A DNA stretch of 64,000 nucleotides from an uncultured Bacilli bacterium (GCA_934119955.1 CAKOSZ010000002.1:115942-179941), one strand, 5' to 3'. Numbered from the stretch's first letter, positions 1 through 9,758 are shown. A program made the numbers and translations. Notes: a model not told the origin generated them from the sequence alone.

Positions 1-69
1 AATTCATAAAAACACATTGCCAACCATCAAAGAACATGATATCATTGATACAAAAGGTGGGTAATCAAG

Positions 70-320
70 ATGTACAAGGCATATAAATTTAGAAATTACC
101 AAAATGAAAAACAAAAGATTTTTATCAATAAAACCTTTGATTGTAGTATATATACTTATTATTTAAATAAAGTAAAAAATGGAGTGTTTACAAATTCTTA
201 TACTAATATAAAGGATTATACAAATGTATTAAAATATAGTGCTTTATTTTTACAAGAAGTAGATAAGATATAAATGCAAGTATAAATATTATGTTTGAAG
301 GTTTAAAGATATGTATGTAA
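70..320 (+). pseudogene. IS200/IS605-type TnpB (OrfB) remnant with internal deletion
   Basis: Positions 70-273 encode 67 residues starting MYKAYKFRNYQNEKQ and continuing FINKTFDCS, which matches the N-terminus of TnpB/OrfB proteins of IS605-family elements. The frame stops at 271-273. A different frame (267-320) reads DINASINIMFEGLK and then a stop, which matches the extreme C-terminal tail of the same family. The two ends meet at about 264-270, so roughly 300 internal residues, including the RuvC-like catalytic core, have been lost and the frame has shifted. A short open frame enters from the left edge and stops at 62-64; I could not identify it. The product cannot be an active nuclease. Confidence 0.75.
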
Positions 321-450
321 AGTTTAATAATATGTTAGAACAAAACTAAGACGAACAAGATTTCTTAATTACTAAGAAAAAATACGGTAGCGACTATCGA
401 AATTTAAGTCTGCCAAGAAGATTGGTTACAATGTCTATGAAGCAGAAATC

Positions 451-488
451 ACATCACCGTGAGGTGATGTAAGCAAACTTGTTTGCTT
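451..488. repeat. Two adjacent perfect hairpins at the end of the tnpB remnant
   Basis: ACATCACC-GTGA-GGTGATGT (451-470) is a perfect 8-bp stem with a 4-nt loop. It is followed at once by AAGCAAAC-TT-GTTTGCTT (471-488), a second 8-bp stem with a T-rich tail (489-490). They may be the right-end structures of the dead element; the second could also act as a terminator before uppS. The stretch 321-450 contains no gene I can support. Confidence 0.55.
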
Positions 489-516
489 TTGTTCTAGTTC
501 TAGGAGAGTGAGAAAA

Positions 517-1212
517 ATGATACCAAATCATGTTGCAATTATCATGGATGGAAATGGAAGATGGGCCAAAAATCAGGGGCTAGAAAGAAGTAAAAGACAC
601 TTAGCAGGTAGTAAAAATTTAGAAGAATTAATCCCTTATATATTTAGTAAAGGTGTAAAAGTTTTAAGTTTATATGCTTTTTCAACCGAAAACTTTAAAC
701 GTGATAAAAAAGAAGTAGATTATTTAATGAATTTATTCGTTAAAGTTTTAAAAAAGCAGTTCAAAACTTTTCAAAAAAATAAAATTAAAGTAGTTTTTTC
801 TAAAAGAAAAGAAGGTTTACCTGATTCTCTTGAAAAATTAATTTCAAAAATAGAAAAAGAAAATGTTATTAATCCCGACTATATTTTAAATATTTGTATA
901 AATTATTCTGGATCATGGGAAATAGTTGATACAACTAAAAAAATATGTAATCAAGTGATAAATAAAGAAATTAATATAGATGATATAGATATCACTTATT
1001 TTATGAAAAACTTATATCAAGACTTACCAGCAATTGATTTATTAATTAGAACAAGCGGTGAATATCGATTAAGTAATTTTATGCTATTTTCCTTAGCATA
1101 TAGTGAATTATATTTTACTAAAACTTTCTTTCCAGATTTTTCTAAAAAAGAATTTGATGAAGCCTTAGAAAGTTATCAAAAAAGAGATCGTAGATTTGGA
1201 TTAGTTAGTTAA
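517..1212 (+). CDS. uppS: Isoprenyl transferase, undecaprenyl diphosphate synthase
   Basis: Cis-prenyltransferase that condenses isopentenyl diphosphate units onto farnesyl diphosphate to make the C55 lipid carrier for peptidoglycan; it acts at the cytoplasmic face of the membrane. The 231-residue length is typical. The N-terminal IIMDGNGRWA motif carries the catalytic Asp (residue 11), followed by YAFSTENFKR (residues 51-60) and the C-terminal LIRTSGE...LSNF motif that binds diphosphate and Mg2+. I chose ATG 517 because the AGGAG at 502-506 lies 10 nt upstream. The GTG at 508 is almost inside that site. In most relatives this gene sits near cdsA/frr, but here it follows mobile-element debris. 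Confidence 0.93.
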   Translation: MIPNHVAIIMDGNGRWAKNQGLERSKRHLAGSKNLEELIPYIFSKGVKVLSLYAFSTENFKRDKKEVDYLMNLFVKVLKKQFKTFQKNKIKVVFSKRKEGLPDSLEKLISKIEKENVINPDYILNICINYSGSWEIVDTTKKICNQVINKEINIDDIDITYFMKNLYQDLPAIDLLIRTSGEYRLSNFMLFSLAYSELYFTKTFFPDFSKKEFDEALESYQKRDRRFGLVS

Positions 1213-1259
1213 AATTAGTATTAATTACATTTTTTCTCATATATTTTTATAGGTGAATT

Positions 1260-2342
1260 ATGAAAAAAGTGTTGTTAATAATTTTAATACTTATAGTTCC
1301 ATTTAATACTATGGCCTTAACAGATAGTAGTCGTGCTTCGATTGTTATGGATATTGATAGTGGAAGAATTCTATATCAAAGAAATAGTAATACTAGTATG
1401 TTAATAGCATCTACTACAAAGATAATGACTTTTTTAGTAACAATGGAATATGCAAATGATAAATTACTAGATAAAGTAAAAGTAGGCGAAGAAGTTTTAA
1501 AAACTTATGGGACAAGCATGTATTTATCGATAGGTGAAAATGTTAAAATTGAAGATTTGTTATACGGACTTATGTTAAGAAGTGGAAATGATGCTAGTGT
1601 AGTTTTAGCCAAAAATGTTGCGGGTAGTATTGCTAATTTTATTTATCTTATGAATTTAGAAGCAGAAAACATAGGACTTGTTAATACAATTTTTAAAAAT
1701 CCTCATGGTTTAGATGAAGAAACAAAAAATTATTCAACAGCATATGATTTAGCAATTTTAACAAGGTATTTATATCAAAAATATCCTATGTATAGAAAAA
1801 TATCAGGTACAAAATATTATGATTTTAAAACTGATTTAAAAAGTTATTCTTTAATTAATCGTTCTAAAATTATTTTTGATTATAAAAATACAACAACTGC
1901 TAAAACAGGATATACACCATCATCAGGAAAATCATTAGTTACAACAGCAAGTAACAATGATTTAAACTTACTAATAGTAACTCTTAATAATCCTAATCAT
2001 TATAAAGATCAAGAAAATATGTATGAATATTTTTTTGAAAACTATCATAACTATAAAATTTTAGATAAGAATAACTTCAAAGTAGCAAACAGTGTTTTTC
2101 AAACTGATTATTTAATAAAAAATAATTTTTCCTATCCTTTAACTAAAAATGAATATGCTAAATTAGAAAGAAAAATTATTTTAAAAAATGAAAATGATGT
2201 AATAGGAAGTGTTCAAATAATATTAGATAATGATATTATTCACGAAGAACCTATTTATAAAAAAGAAATAAAAAAGCAAAAAGAAAATATATTTAAAAAA
2301 ATAAAAAAATTTTTTAGAAAAATCTTTAAAAAAGAAGATTAA
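1260..2342 (+). CDS. D-alanyl-D-alanine carboxypeptidase (PBP5/DacF type)
   Basis: Secreted serine peptidase of family S11, which trims the terminal D-Ala from peptidoglycan stem peptides outside the membrane. A signal peptide occupies residues 1-19. The three penicillin-binding motifs are present and well spaced: STTK (51-54, nucleophile Ser51), SGN (108-110) and KTG (215-217). The last 30 residues are strongly basic (KKIKKFFRKIFKK), which resembles the C-terminal amphipathic membrane anchor of PBP5 proteins. The start is preceded by AGGTGAA at a normal distance. It lies 47 bp after uppS and is likely co-transcribed with it. Which paralogue (DacA or DacF) it represents cannot be settled here. 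Confidence 0.9.
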   Translation: MKKVLLIILILIVPFNTMALTDSSRASIVMDIDSGRILYQRNSNTSMLIASTTKIMTFLVTMEYANDKLLDKVKVGEEVLKTYGTSMYLSIGENVKIEDLLYGLMLRSGNDASVVLAKNVAGSIANFIYLMNLEAENIGLVNTIFKNPHGLDEETKNYSTAYDLAILTRYLYQKYPMYRKISGTKYYDFKTDLKSYSLINRSKIIFDYKNTTTAKTGYTPSSGKSLVTTASNNDLNLLIVTLNNPNHYKDQENMYEYFFENYHNYKILDKNNFKVANSVFQTDYLIKNNFSYPLTKNEYAKLERKIILKNENDVIGSVQIILDNDIIHEEPIYKKEIKKQKENIFKKIKKFFRKIFKKED

Positions 2343-2365
2343 ATATTTTCTTTCTTGCTTATTTA

Positions 2366-2374
2366 TGGTATGAT
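2366..2374 (+). promoter_or_regulatory. Extended -10 promoter before the gene at 2403
   Basis: TGG-TATGAT fits an extended -10 element (TGn plus a near-consensus hexamer). Transcription would start near 2381, which excludes the in-frame TTG at 2355 and supports ATG 2403 as the start of the next gene. Confidence 0.5.
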
Positions 2375-2402
2375 TAATTCGTATTGGAAAGTAGTTGATA
2401 AT

Positions 2403-3254
2403 ATGAATTTAAACTTTAATGTAAATGAATACCTGTTAGCATGGTATTTACTATATAGTGCAAGTTTATCAAAAGAAATAGATAAATTTCGTAAAAACTT
2501 ATGGAGTAAATATAAAAAAGAATATAATTTTTGCTATAAAGATAAAGCAGAAATAATTAAATATGGTAAAGATTTTATTCCGGATAATGATATTTTATAT
2601 AATGAAATATTTGAAAGTGATTTGTATGTTTCTTTAAAGAAAGAAACTGAAAAACATAAAATGCAATTAGAAAAAGTTATTTTGAGTGACAACAAATTAA
2701 TAAAAAAGAGTGTAAGAGCAGTTTTAAAAATGAAATTAAATGATGATTATCCTGTTTATGTTATTCATCCTAGGATGGAAGTTATTGAGTATAACAACTT
2801 GGCAGGTGCAGTCATTTGGGGAAGTGACAAAGATAAATATGACTTTTTAACAATTTTAATATTAACAATTGTAAAAGGTATATTTCAAAATAAAAACCAA
2901 GAATATAAAGAAATTCAAGATGCTGTTATAGAACTTGCAGTTTTAAATGAAATTAATAAACAAATTAGTGATATAAATACCTATGAACATGGTGATAAAA
3001 CATTAAGAATAATTAAAAGACAAATATATCCTTTTTGGTTAATGTATTTAGGATATGATAGCAAAGAAGATTTATTAAGTAGGATGATTGAAGATAAAAT
3101 AGTATTTGATGCTTCTAAATATCCAATTGATAAAAATATGAAAAAAATGAATTTAGAAGAATTTATAAGATTTTGTATAAAAAATAATAAACATATTCTA
3201 AAACTTGGAAATGTTTTAAAAATAGAAGCAGAAGAAGATATAGAAGTAATATAG
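2403..3254 (+). CDS. Conserved-looking hypothetical protein upstream of polC
   Basis: I do not recognise this 283-residue protein. It looks soluble, with no signal peptide or clear membrane helix, and alternates predicted helices with a central hydrophobic stretch around YDFLTILILTIVKGIF (residues about 141-156). Charged Lys/Glu-rich segments dominate both ends. Its stop lies 7 bp before polC, so the two are probably translated from one message. The start at ATG 2403 is chosen because a promoter-like extended -10 (2366-2374) would put the transcript start downstream of the earlier TTG. No catalytic motif was found. Confidence 0.7.
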   Translation: MNLNFNVNEYLLAWYLLYSASLSKEIDKFRKNLWSKYKKEYNFCYKDKAEIIKYGKDFIPDNDILYNEIFESDLYVSLKKETEKHKMQLEKVILSDNKLIKKSVRAVLKMKLNDDYPVYVIHPRMEVIEYNNLAGAVIWGSDKDKYDFLTILILTIVKGIFQNKNQEYKEIQDAVIELAVLNEINKQISDINTYEHGDKTLRIIKRQIYPFWLMYLGYDSKEDLLSRMIEDKIVFDASKYPIDKNMKKMNLEEFIRFCIKNNKHILKLGNVLKIEAEEDIEVI

Positions 3255-3261
3255 AGGTAGT

Positions 3262-6200
3262 ATGGAAAATAAACTTGAATATATTTTAACATTAATCCAT
3301 ATGGATACAAATGAAGAATTGAAAAACGCTAAATTACAAAGAGTAGTTGTAAATAGTAAAAATAGTTTAATTACTATTTTTTTAGAAACTTCAAATATGT
3401 TTACTTTAAAAACATATTTAGAATTTATTGAAAAAATGAATTCGTATTTTAATACAAGTATTATACTTAAAGTTAAAAATTTAGGTGATAAAAGTTTATA
3501 TTTAGATGATTATTTCAAATATTTCTTACCTAAATATATAACTTACTTTAAAGAAAGATTAAAAATAAATGGAGAAAATAATAATTATGTTGTTGTTTAT
3601 AACCAAGGAGAATTTAGAGAAATAAATAATTATTTAGAAGATATAAATAAAGAATTAGTAAATTTAGGTTATAATGAAATAACTGTTTATTTAGATGAAA
3701 CTGAAAGAAGTAATGTTCAAAAGTTAATTCATGATAATTTAGATAATCTTAGTGTTTCAAAGGTTGTTAATGAAAGAGATATAAGTGTAAAAACATTTGA
3801 ACCAAGAAGAAAAAAAGTTAAAACAGCTGATTTACCAGAGGTTTATTTAGGCGAATTAATAGAAGGGGCTCCAATTAATATTAAAAATATTGTGGCTGAG
3901 GATAATGATTTAATAATTGAATGTTTAATATTTGGAGTTGATGTATTTGAATCTACAAAGAGTAATTATAAAATTATAACTTTGAAATTAACTGATTATA
4001 CTGATAGTATTTATGCCAAAATATTTACAACTGATAGTGAAGAATTGAAAAGATTAGTTGGTATATTAAAACCTGGTAATTGGTTTAAATTTAAAGGTTA
4101 TACTAAACGAGATAAATTTACTATGGATGAAATAGTTTTTAATATAAGTTCTATTAATGTATCAAATAAAAAAGATGAAGAAATATTAGATGAGGCTCCT
4201 GTTAAAAGAGTAGAATTACATACTCATACAATGATGAGTGCAATGGATGGGGTTTGTGAAGTATCTAAACATGGAGTTAAAACAATAGAACAAGCCATTA
4301 AATGGGGACATAAGGCGATTGCTATAACTGATCATGCAGGTTGTCAAGCATTCCCAAATGCTTATAATATGATTACAAGTTATAATAAAGGTAAACCAAA
4401 AGAAGAACATTTTAAAGTTGTATATGGAACGGAGTTAACCTTAGTTGATGATAATGTAGCAATTGTTAAAAGAAGTAATGATAAAGTTTTATTAGAAGAA
4501 GAGTATGTTGTTTTTGACCTTGAAACAACGGGTTTTAATGCTGCTGGAGGCGACTCAATAATTGAAATTGGAGCAGTTAAATTAAAAAATGGTGAAATTG
4601 TTGAAAAATTTGATAAATTAATTAAACCACCAAAACCAATTACTGAAAGAATTACCAATGTTACAAGTATAACTAATGAAATGGTTAGTGATTGCGAAAA
4701 TGAAGAGAATGCTGTTAAAGAGTTTATTGCTTGGACGGGTGATTTACCAATGGTTGCTCATAATGCAAAATTTGATACATCATTTATCGAAATGTGTTAT
4801 AAAAAATATAACCTAGGTGAATATAATAATACAGTAATTGATACTCTTGCTTTATCAAGAGTTTTAGATCAAGATGCATCACGTCATGGTTTATCAGCAA
4901 TAACTAAACGTTATGGCGTTGAATTTGATGAAGAGTCACACCATAGAGGTGATTATGATGCCTTAGCAACTGGTTTAGTTTTTCATAAAATGATGAAAAA
5001 ATTAGAAGGAATTAATATTTTAAAAATATCAGATCTAGAAAAATTAATAGATTCTAAGGATATTCATAAATTTGGTCGTACTTATCATGTAAATATTTTA
5101 GTTGAAAATAAAAAAGGTTTAAAAAATTTATTTAAAATTATTTCTCTTGCTAATACTACTCATTTTTATAAATCAGCAAGAATTTTAAGAAGTGAACTTG
5201 AATCTTTAAGAGAAGGATTATTAATTGGAAGTGGCTGTTATGAAGCAGAAGTTTTTATAGAAGCAAGAAGTAAAACTGATGAAGAAATAAGAGATATTAT
5301 AGGTTTTTATGATTATGTTGAGGTTCAACCACCAGAATGTTATAATCATTTAATTCAACTTGGAGATTTTAAAGATGAAGCAGAACTTTTAGAAAACATT
5401 AAAAAAATAATTCGTTTAACCAAAGAAGCAGGGAAAATAATAGTTGCAACCGGTGATGTTCATCATATAAAAAGAAGTGATAAAATATATCGTGAGATAA
5501 TTATAAATCAAAAATTACCAGGTGGAGGATTACACCCACTTGCAAAACGTGATATAACAGAAATTCCAAGTCAACATTTTAGAACTACGGATGAAATGTT
5601 AAATGATTTTAGTTTCTTAGACGAAAAATTAAGAAATGAAATTGTTATTGAAAATACTAATAAAATTGCCGACTTAGTAGAAGAAGTAGAAGTTATTATA
5701 GATACAGGTGGTATACCATTTTCACCAAGAATTGAAAATTCAAAGGAAGATGTATATGAAATGGTATTTAATAAAGCCCATTCTATGTATGGAGATCCTT
5801 TGCCAAGACATATAGAAGAGAGAATTGCTGAGGAATTATATGGTGATAGAATAATTAAATTAGTTAAAAATAAGTTAAAAAAAGAAAAATCTAACTTAAC
5901 AGATGAAGAACTTGATAAATTATTTCAAGAAGAATTAAGTAAAACTGTAAAATTAGGTTATGACGAAGTTTTTAAACTTAACAAAGAAGACTTGAAAGAA
6001 ACCCTAAAAGAAAGTGAAGACAAAGATAAAATTCAAGATGAAGAATATCTTAACAAAGAAACTAAGAAATTAATGGGAGGAATCATAGGCGGTGGATTTG
6101 ATGTTATTTATCTAATTGCTCAAAAGTTAGTTAAACATTCAAATGATGAAGGATATTTAGTAGGTTCACGTGGTTCAGTTGGTTCTTCATTTGTTGCAAC

Positions 6201-7875
6201 GATGATGGGAATAACTGAGGTTAATCCATTACCTGCACATTATCTATGTAAAAAATGTCATTTAAGTTTATTTAATGATGAAGATGGCACTCCCTATTCA
6301 ATAAATTATTCAGCAAGTGGATATGATTTACCAGATAAAATGTGTCCAAATTGCAATACTTTAATGTCCAAAGAAGGACAAGATATGCCATTTGCAACTT
6401 TCTTAGGATTTAATGCAGATAAAGTTCCAGATATAGATTTAAACTTCTCCGGAGATAATCAAGCCTCAGCCCATGCTTATACCAAAGTAATATTTGGTGA
6501 AGATAATGTTTACCGTGCTGGAACCATTGGAACAGTGGCTGAAAAAACTGCCTATGGTTTTGTTCGAGGTTATTTTGAAAAAAAAGGTATAACTAATGTT
6601 AGTATGGCTGAAATTGAAAGACTTGCTGTTGGTTGTACTGGGGTAAAAAGAACAACTGGTCAACATCCAGGAGGAATAGTAGTAATACCATCTTATATGG
6701 ATGTTTATGATTTTACTCCATTTCAGTATCCAGCAGATGATGTAACCTCAGTTTGGCGAACAACTCATTTTGATTACCATGCAATTGATCAAGATGTATT
6801 AAAACTTGATATTCTAGGACACGATGATCCGACCATTTTAAGGATGCTACAAGATTTATCCGGAATTGATGTAACAACTTTACCAATGGGAGATAAAAAA
6901 GTTCTTAGTTTATTAACTTCTCCTGATGCTTTGGGTGTTACCAAAGAACAAATAAGATGTGAAATAGGAACCCTTGGACTTCCTGAAATGGGAACAGGAT
7001 TTGTTATTAATATGTTAGTTAAAGCAAAACCAAAAACTTTTGGAGAATTAGTTAAAATATCAGGCTTATCACATGGAACTGATGTATGGAACGGTAATGC
7101 CGAAGATTTAATTGATAATCATATTTGTGAATTCAAAGAAGTAATTGGTTGTCGTGATGATATAATGGTTTATTTAAAAAATCATGGTTTAAAACCCAAA
7201 GATGCTTTTAAAATTATGGAATTTGTTAGAAAAGGTAAGGCTAAAAAAGAACCAGATAAATGGTTAGAGTGGAAACAAATAATGGTTGATAATAATATTC
7301 CAAATTGGTATATTGAATCATGCCATAAAATACAATACATGTTTCCAAAGGCTCATGCTTGTGCATACGTTATGAGTGCAATTCGTATTGCTTGGTTTAA
7401 AGTTTATCAACCTCTTAATTATTATGCTACTTTCTTTTCTATTAGAGTAGTTGACTTTGATATAGAAACAATGATTAAAGGATATGATGCTATAAAACTT
7501 AAAATAGAAGATTTAGAAAATAAAGGCTATGAAATAACTAAAAAAGAAGGGGATATTTTAGAAACTTTAAAAATTGCCTTAGAAGCAACTGCTAGGGGAA
7601 TAAAATTTGCTAATATTGATTTATTAAAATCAGATTCTTATAAATTTGTAAAATCTCAAACAGAAGAAAATACTTTAATACCTCCGTTTAGAGCAATTGA
7701 TGGACTAGGAGATACTGTTGGTAAAACTATTGTTCAAGAACGAGAAATAAAAGAATTTTTAAGTATAGAAGATTTTCAAAAACGTGGTAAAGTTTCATCT
7801 ACTTTAATTGATAAAATGAAAGCAATGAAAATATTAGATGATTTACCAGATTCAAATCAATTATCTTTATTTTAA
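3262..7875 (+). CDS. polC: DNA polymerase III alpha subunit, Gram-positive PolC type
   Basis: Replicative polymerase with built-in proofreading, specific to low-GC Gram-positives. The 1537-residue length is slightly above the usual 1440. Domains in order: an N-terminal region, an OB fold (about 195-300), the first PHP half with VELHTHT (about 317), a DEDD exonuclease inserted in PHP with FDLETTGF (about 418) and HRGDYDA (about 565), the rest of PHP, a Zn-binding CKKC...CPNC pair, and the polymerase core. The core includes SRGSVGSS (about 970), the catalytic PDIDLNFSG (about 1055), and a C-terminal HhH/tail region. AGAGGTAGT precedes the ATG. A charged Lys/Glu-rich insert at about 870-935 is longer than I expect and accounts for part of the extra length. 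Confidence 0.97.
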   Translation: MENKLEYILTLIHMDTNEELKNAKLQRVVVNSKNSLITIFLETSNMFTLKTYLEFIEKMNSYFNTSIILKVKNLGDKSLYLDDYFKYFLPKYITYFKERLKINGENNNYVVVYNQGEFREINNYLEDINKELVNLGYNEITVYLDETERSNVQKLIHDNLDNLSVSKVVNERDISVKTFEPRRKKVKTADLPEVYLGELIEGAPINIKNIVAEDNDLIIECLIFGVDVFESTKSNYKIITLKLTDYTDSIYAKIFTTDSEELKRLVGILKPGNWFKFKGYTKRDKFTMDEIVFNISSINVSNKKDEEILDEAPVKRVELHTHTMMSAMDGVCEVSKHGVKTIEQAIKWGHKAIAITDHAGCQAFPNAYNMITSYNKGKPKEEHFKVVYGTELTLVDDNVAIVKRSNDKVLLEEEYVVFDLETTGFNAAGGDSIIEIGAVKLKNGEIVEKFDKLIKPPKPITERITNVTSITNEMVSDCENEENAVKEFIAWTGDLPMVAHNAKFDTSFIEMCYKKYNLGEYNNTVIDTLALSRVLDQDASRHGLSAITKRYGVEFDEESHHRGDYDALATGLVFHKMMKKLEGINILKISDLEKLIDSKDIHKFGRTYHVNILVENKKGLKNLFKIISLANTTHFYKSARILRSELESLREGLLIGSGCYEAEVFIEARSKTDEEIRDIIGFYDYVEVQPPECYNHLIQLGDFKDEAELLENIKKIIRLTKEAGKIIVATGDVHHIKRSDKIYREIIINQKLPGGGLHPLAKRDITEIPSQHFRTTDEMLNDFSFLDEKLRNEIVIENTNKIADLVEEVEVIIDTGGIPFSPRIENSKEDVYEMVFNKAHSMYGDPLPRHIEERIAEELYGDRIIKLVKNKLKKEKSNLTDEELDKLFQEELSKTVKLGYDEVFKLNKEDLKETLKESEDKDKIQDEEYLNKETKKLMGGIIGGGFDVIYLIAQKLVKHSNDEGYLVGSRGSVGSSFVATMMGITEVNPLPAHYLCKKCHLSLFNDEDGTPYSINYSASGYDLPDKMCPNCNTLMSKEGQDMPFATFLGFNADKVPDIDLNFSGDNQASAHAYTKVIFGEDNVYRAGTIGTVAEKTAYGFVRGYFEKKGITNVSMAEIERLAVGCTGVKRTTGQHPGGIVVIPSYMDVYDFTPFQYPADDVTSVWRTTHFDYHAIDQDVLKLDILGHDDPTILRMLQDLSGIDVTTLPMGDKKVLSLLTSPDALGVTKEQIRCEIGTLGLPEMGTGFVINMLVKAKPKTFGELVKISGLSHGTDVWNGNAEDLIDNHICEFKEVIGCRDDIMVYLKNHGLKPKDAFKIMEFVRKGKAKKEPDKWLEWKQIMVDNNIPNWYIESCHKIQYMFPKAHACAYVMSAIRIAWFKVYQPLNYYATFFSIRVVDFDIETMIKGYDAIKLKIEDLENKGYEITKKEGDILETLKIALEATARGIKFANIDLLKSDSYKFVKSQTEENTLIPPFRAIDGLGDTVGKTIVQEREIKEFLSIEDFQKRGKVSSTLIDKMKAMKILDDLPDSNQLSLF

Positions 7876-7914
7876 TTTAAAATAAAAATATATATGATAT
7901 TAAAAGAGGAAAAT

Positions 7915-9345
7915 ATGTTAGAAAAAGAATTTTTAGAATATGGTTTTTCATTTAATGAATACCAAGAAATAATTAGTAGTTATACCTTTAACAATGTAAG
8001 GGAAGATATTATATTAAGACATTTTAAAGAAAATAATTTATTTTTTGAACAATATGGTTATACAAGAGAAAATATAATTAAAATGACTTTATCTTTACCA
8101 CAAATATATAGTTTAAGTGTAGAAAATATAAAGCAAAAAATAGATGATTTGATTCAACTTGGATATACAAGAGAAAATATAATAAAAATGACTTTGTCCT
8201 TACCAACAATATATGGATATAGTATAGAAAATATAAAGCAAAAAATAAATGATTTAATTCAACTTGGTTACACAAGAGAAAATATAATAAAAATGACTTT
8301 GTCCTTACCAACAATATATGGATATAGTATAGAAAATATAAAGCAAAAAATAAATGATTTAATTCAACTTGGATATACAAGAGAAAATATAATAAAAATG
8401 ACTTTGTTTTTACCACAAATATATAGTTTAAGTATAGAAAATATAAAGCAAAAAATAAATGATTTGATCCAATTTGGTTATACAAGAGAAAATATAATAA
8501 AAATGACTTTTTCTTTACCACAAATATATGGTCATAGTATAGAAAATATAAAGCAAAAAATAAACGACTTAATCCAACTTGGTTACACAAGAGACGAAGT
8601 CATCAAAATGACTAAATTATCACCATCAATATATGGTCATAGTATGGAAAATATAAGGCAAAAAATAAATGATTTAATTCAACTTGGTTATACAAGAGAA
8701 AATATAATAAAAATGACCAAAATATTTCCATCAATATATAGTCGTAGTATAGAAAATATAAAGCAAAAAATAAATGACTTAATCCAACTTGGTTATACAA
8801 GAGAAGATGTTATAAAAATGACTTTGTCTTTACCATCAATATATGGTTTAAGTATAGAAAATATAAAGCAAAAAATAAATGATTTGATCCAACTTGGTTA
8901 TACAAGAGAAGATGTTATAAAAATGACTTTGTCTTTACCAACAATATATGGTTTAAGTATTGAAAATCTAAGTCAAAAAATAAATGATTTAATCCAACTT
9001 GGATATACAAGAGAAAATGTGATAAAAATGACTTTGTCTTTACCAACAATATATGGTTTAAGTATTGAAAATCTAAGACAAAAAACAGAATTTTTTAATG
9101 CAATAGGATTACATGACATATTTATAAATAACTCTAAATATTTAATGCAAAGCATTACTTTGTCATATGCTAGATATAAGTTTTATTTAGAAAAAGGTAT
9201 AAATATAGATACTAATAATTATCGAAGATTATTTACTGATCAAAAAAAATTTGAAAAATCATATGGAATTACTAAGAAAGAATTAATTTCAAGGTATAAT
9301 TATGATAAATATTTGGAGGAGTTACAAAATGCAAGAGTTATATAA
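7915..9345 (+). CDS. mTERF-like helical-repeat protein with ten 35-residue repeats
   Basis: Residues 48-397 are ten consecutive 35-residue units of the form LGYTRENIIKMTLSLPTIYG followed by SIENIKQKINDLIQ. The pattern (LG, charged helix, invariant Pro at the end of the first helix, S-x-E-N-I, second helix) is the consensus of mTERF motifs, the nucleic-acid-binding superhelix known mainly from organellar transcription-termination factors. Non-repeat caps lie at both ends (1-47 and 398-476). ATG 7915 is chosen because AGAGGA (7905-7910) precedes it; ATG 7894 has no such site. The reading overlaps the next, related gene by 17 bp. Function in bacteria is not established and is not asserted here. 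A generic alpha-solenoid is the alternative. Confidence 0.75.
   Translation: MLEKEFLEYGFSFNEYQEIISSYTFNNVREDIILRHFKENNLFFEQYGYTRENIIKMTLSLPQIYSLSVENIKQKIDDLIQLGYTRENIIKMTLSLPTIYGYSIENIKQKINDLIQLGYTRENIIKMTLSLPTIYGYSIENIKQKINDLIQLGYTRENIIKMTLFLPQIYSLSIENIKQKINDLIQFGYTRENIIKMTFSLPQIYGHSIENIKQKINDLIQLGYTRDEVIKMTKLSPSIYGHSMENIRQKINDLIQLGYTRENIIKMTKIFPSIYSRSIENIKQKINDLIQLGYTREDVIKMTLSLPSIYGLSIENIKQKINDLIQLGYTREDVIKMTLSLPTIYGLSIENLSQKINDLIQLGYTRENVIKMTLSLPTIYGLSIENLRQKTEFFNAIGLHDIFINNSKYLMQSITLSYARYKFYLEKGINIDTNNYRRLFTDQKKFEKSYGITKKELISRYNYDKYLEELQNARVI
8056..9105 (+). repeat. Ten tandem 105-bp coding repeats
   Basis: Units start at 8056, 8161, 8266, 8371, 8476, 8581, 8686, 8791, 8896 and 9001, with exactly constant 105-bp spacing. 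Units at 8161 and 8266 differ at only two bases in their first 100. Divergence is concentrated at the loop after the conserved Pro and around 8600-8740. Such DNA-level identity makes copy-number change by slippage or unequal recombination likely. These are coding repeats, not a CRISPR array. Confidence 0.95.
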
Positions 9346-9724
9346 TTTAGAAATAGATGAAAATACTTTATTAACTATGGTAGAAATGAATCCTGAACTT
9401 AAAGAATTAACAAATAAAGAAATATTAGATAAAGTGAATTTATTAGAAATAATTAATTGTAATAAAAGGCAAATTAGAAATATTATAAGTAGTAATTCTT
9501 TATATTTAACTAGATTAAATACAGATATTAAAAAATTAATAAATTATTTATTATCAGTTGGTTTTAAAGATTTAAATATATTATTTGAAGCAAATCCCTA
9601 TATATTAAATTTAGATGAATTTGAAGTAAAAGATTATATTGATAAAAAAATTAAATCAGGAGAACTACTTAGTAATATAGTAGATGATTTGGATACTAAT
9701 CCATATTTGTTTTTAGAAATGTAA
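9329..9724 (+). CDS. Short mTERF-like protein, companion of the repeat protein
   Basis: A 131-residue protein with diverged units resembling the repeats of its upstream neighbour: IRNIISSNSLYLTRLNTDIK then LINYLLSVGFKDLNILFEAN then PYIL, that is helix, Pro or loop, helix, with the LL-SVG-F pattern where the neighbour has L-QLGY. ATG 9329 is preceded by GGAGGAG at 9315-9321; this start overlaps the end of the previous gene by 17 bp, suggesting translational coupling. It could be a decayed or diverged duplicate of the neighbour's C-terminal part, or a partner subunit. No catalytic residues are seen. Confidence 0.65.
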   Translation: MQELYNLEIDENTLLTMVEMNPELKELTNKEILDKVNLLEIINCNKRQIRNIISSNSLYLTRLNTDIKKLINYLLSVGFKDLNILFEANPYILNLDEFEVKDYIDKKIKSGELLSNIVDDLDTNPYLFLEM

Positions 9725-9758
9725 TAATATTTTAACATATTAAAATTTCAAAAAAAGG

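Noticed and set aside
1..64. C-terminal fragment of a gene entering from the left edge
   Set aside because: Only about 20 codons are open before a stop at 62-64, too few to identify or to support as coding.
8078..8800. Minus-strand open frames across the repeat gene
   Set aside because: They are shadows of the plus-strand repeats, with Phe/Leu-Tyr periodicity and no ribosome-binding sites.
8056..9105. Evenly spaced repeats as a CRISPR array
   Set aside because: The repeat unit is 105 bp, coding throughout, in one frame, with no unique spacers.
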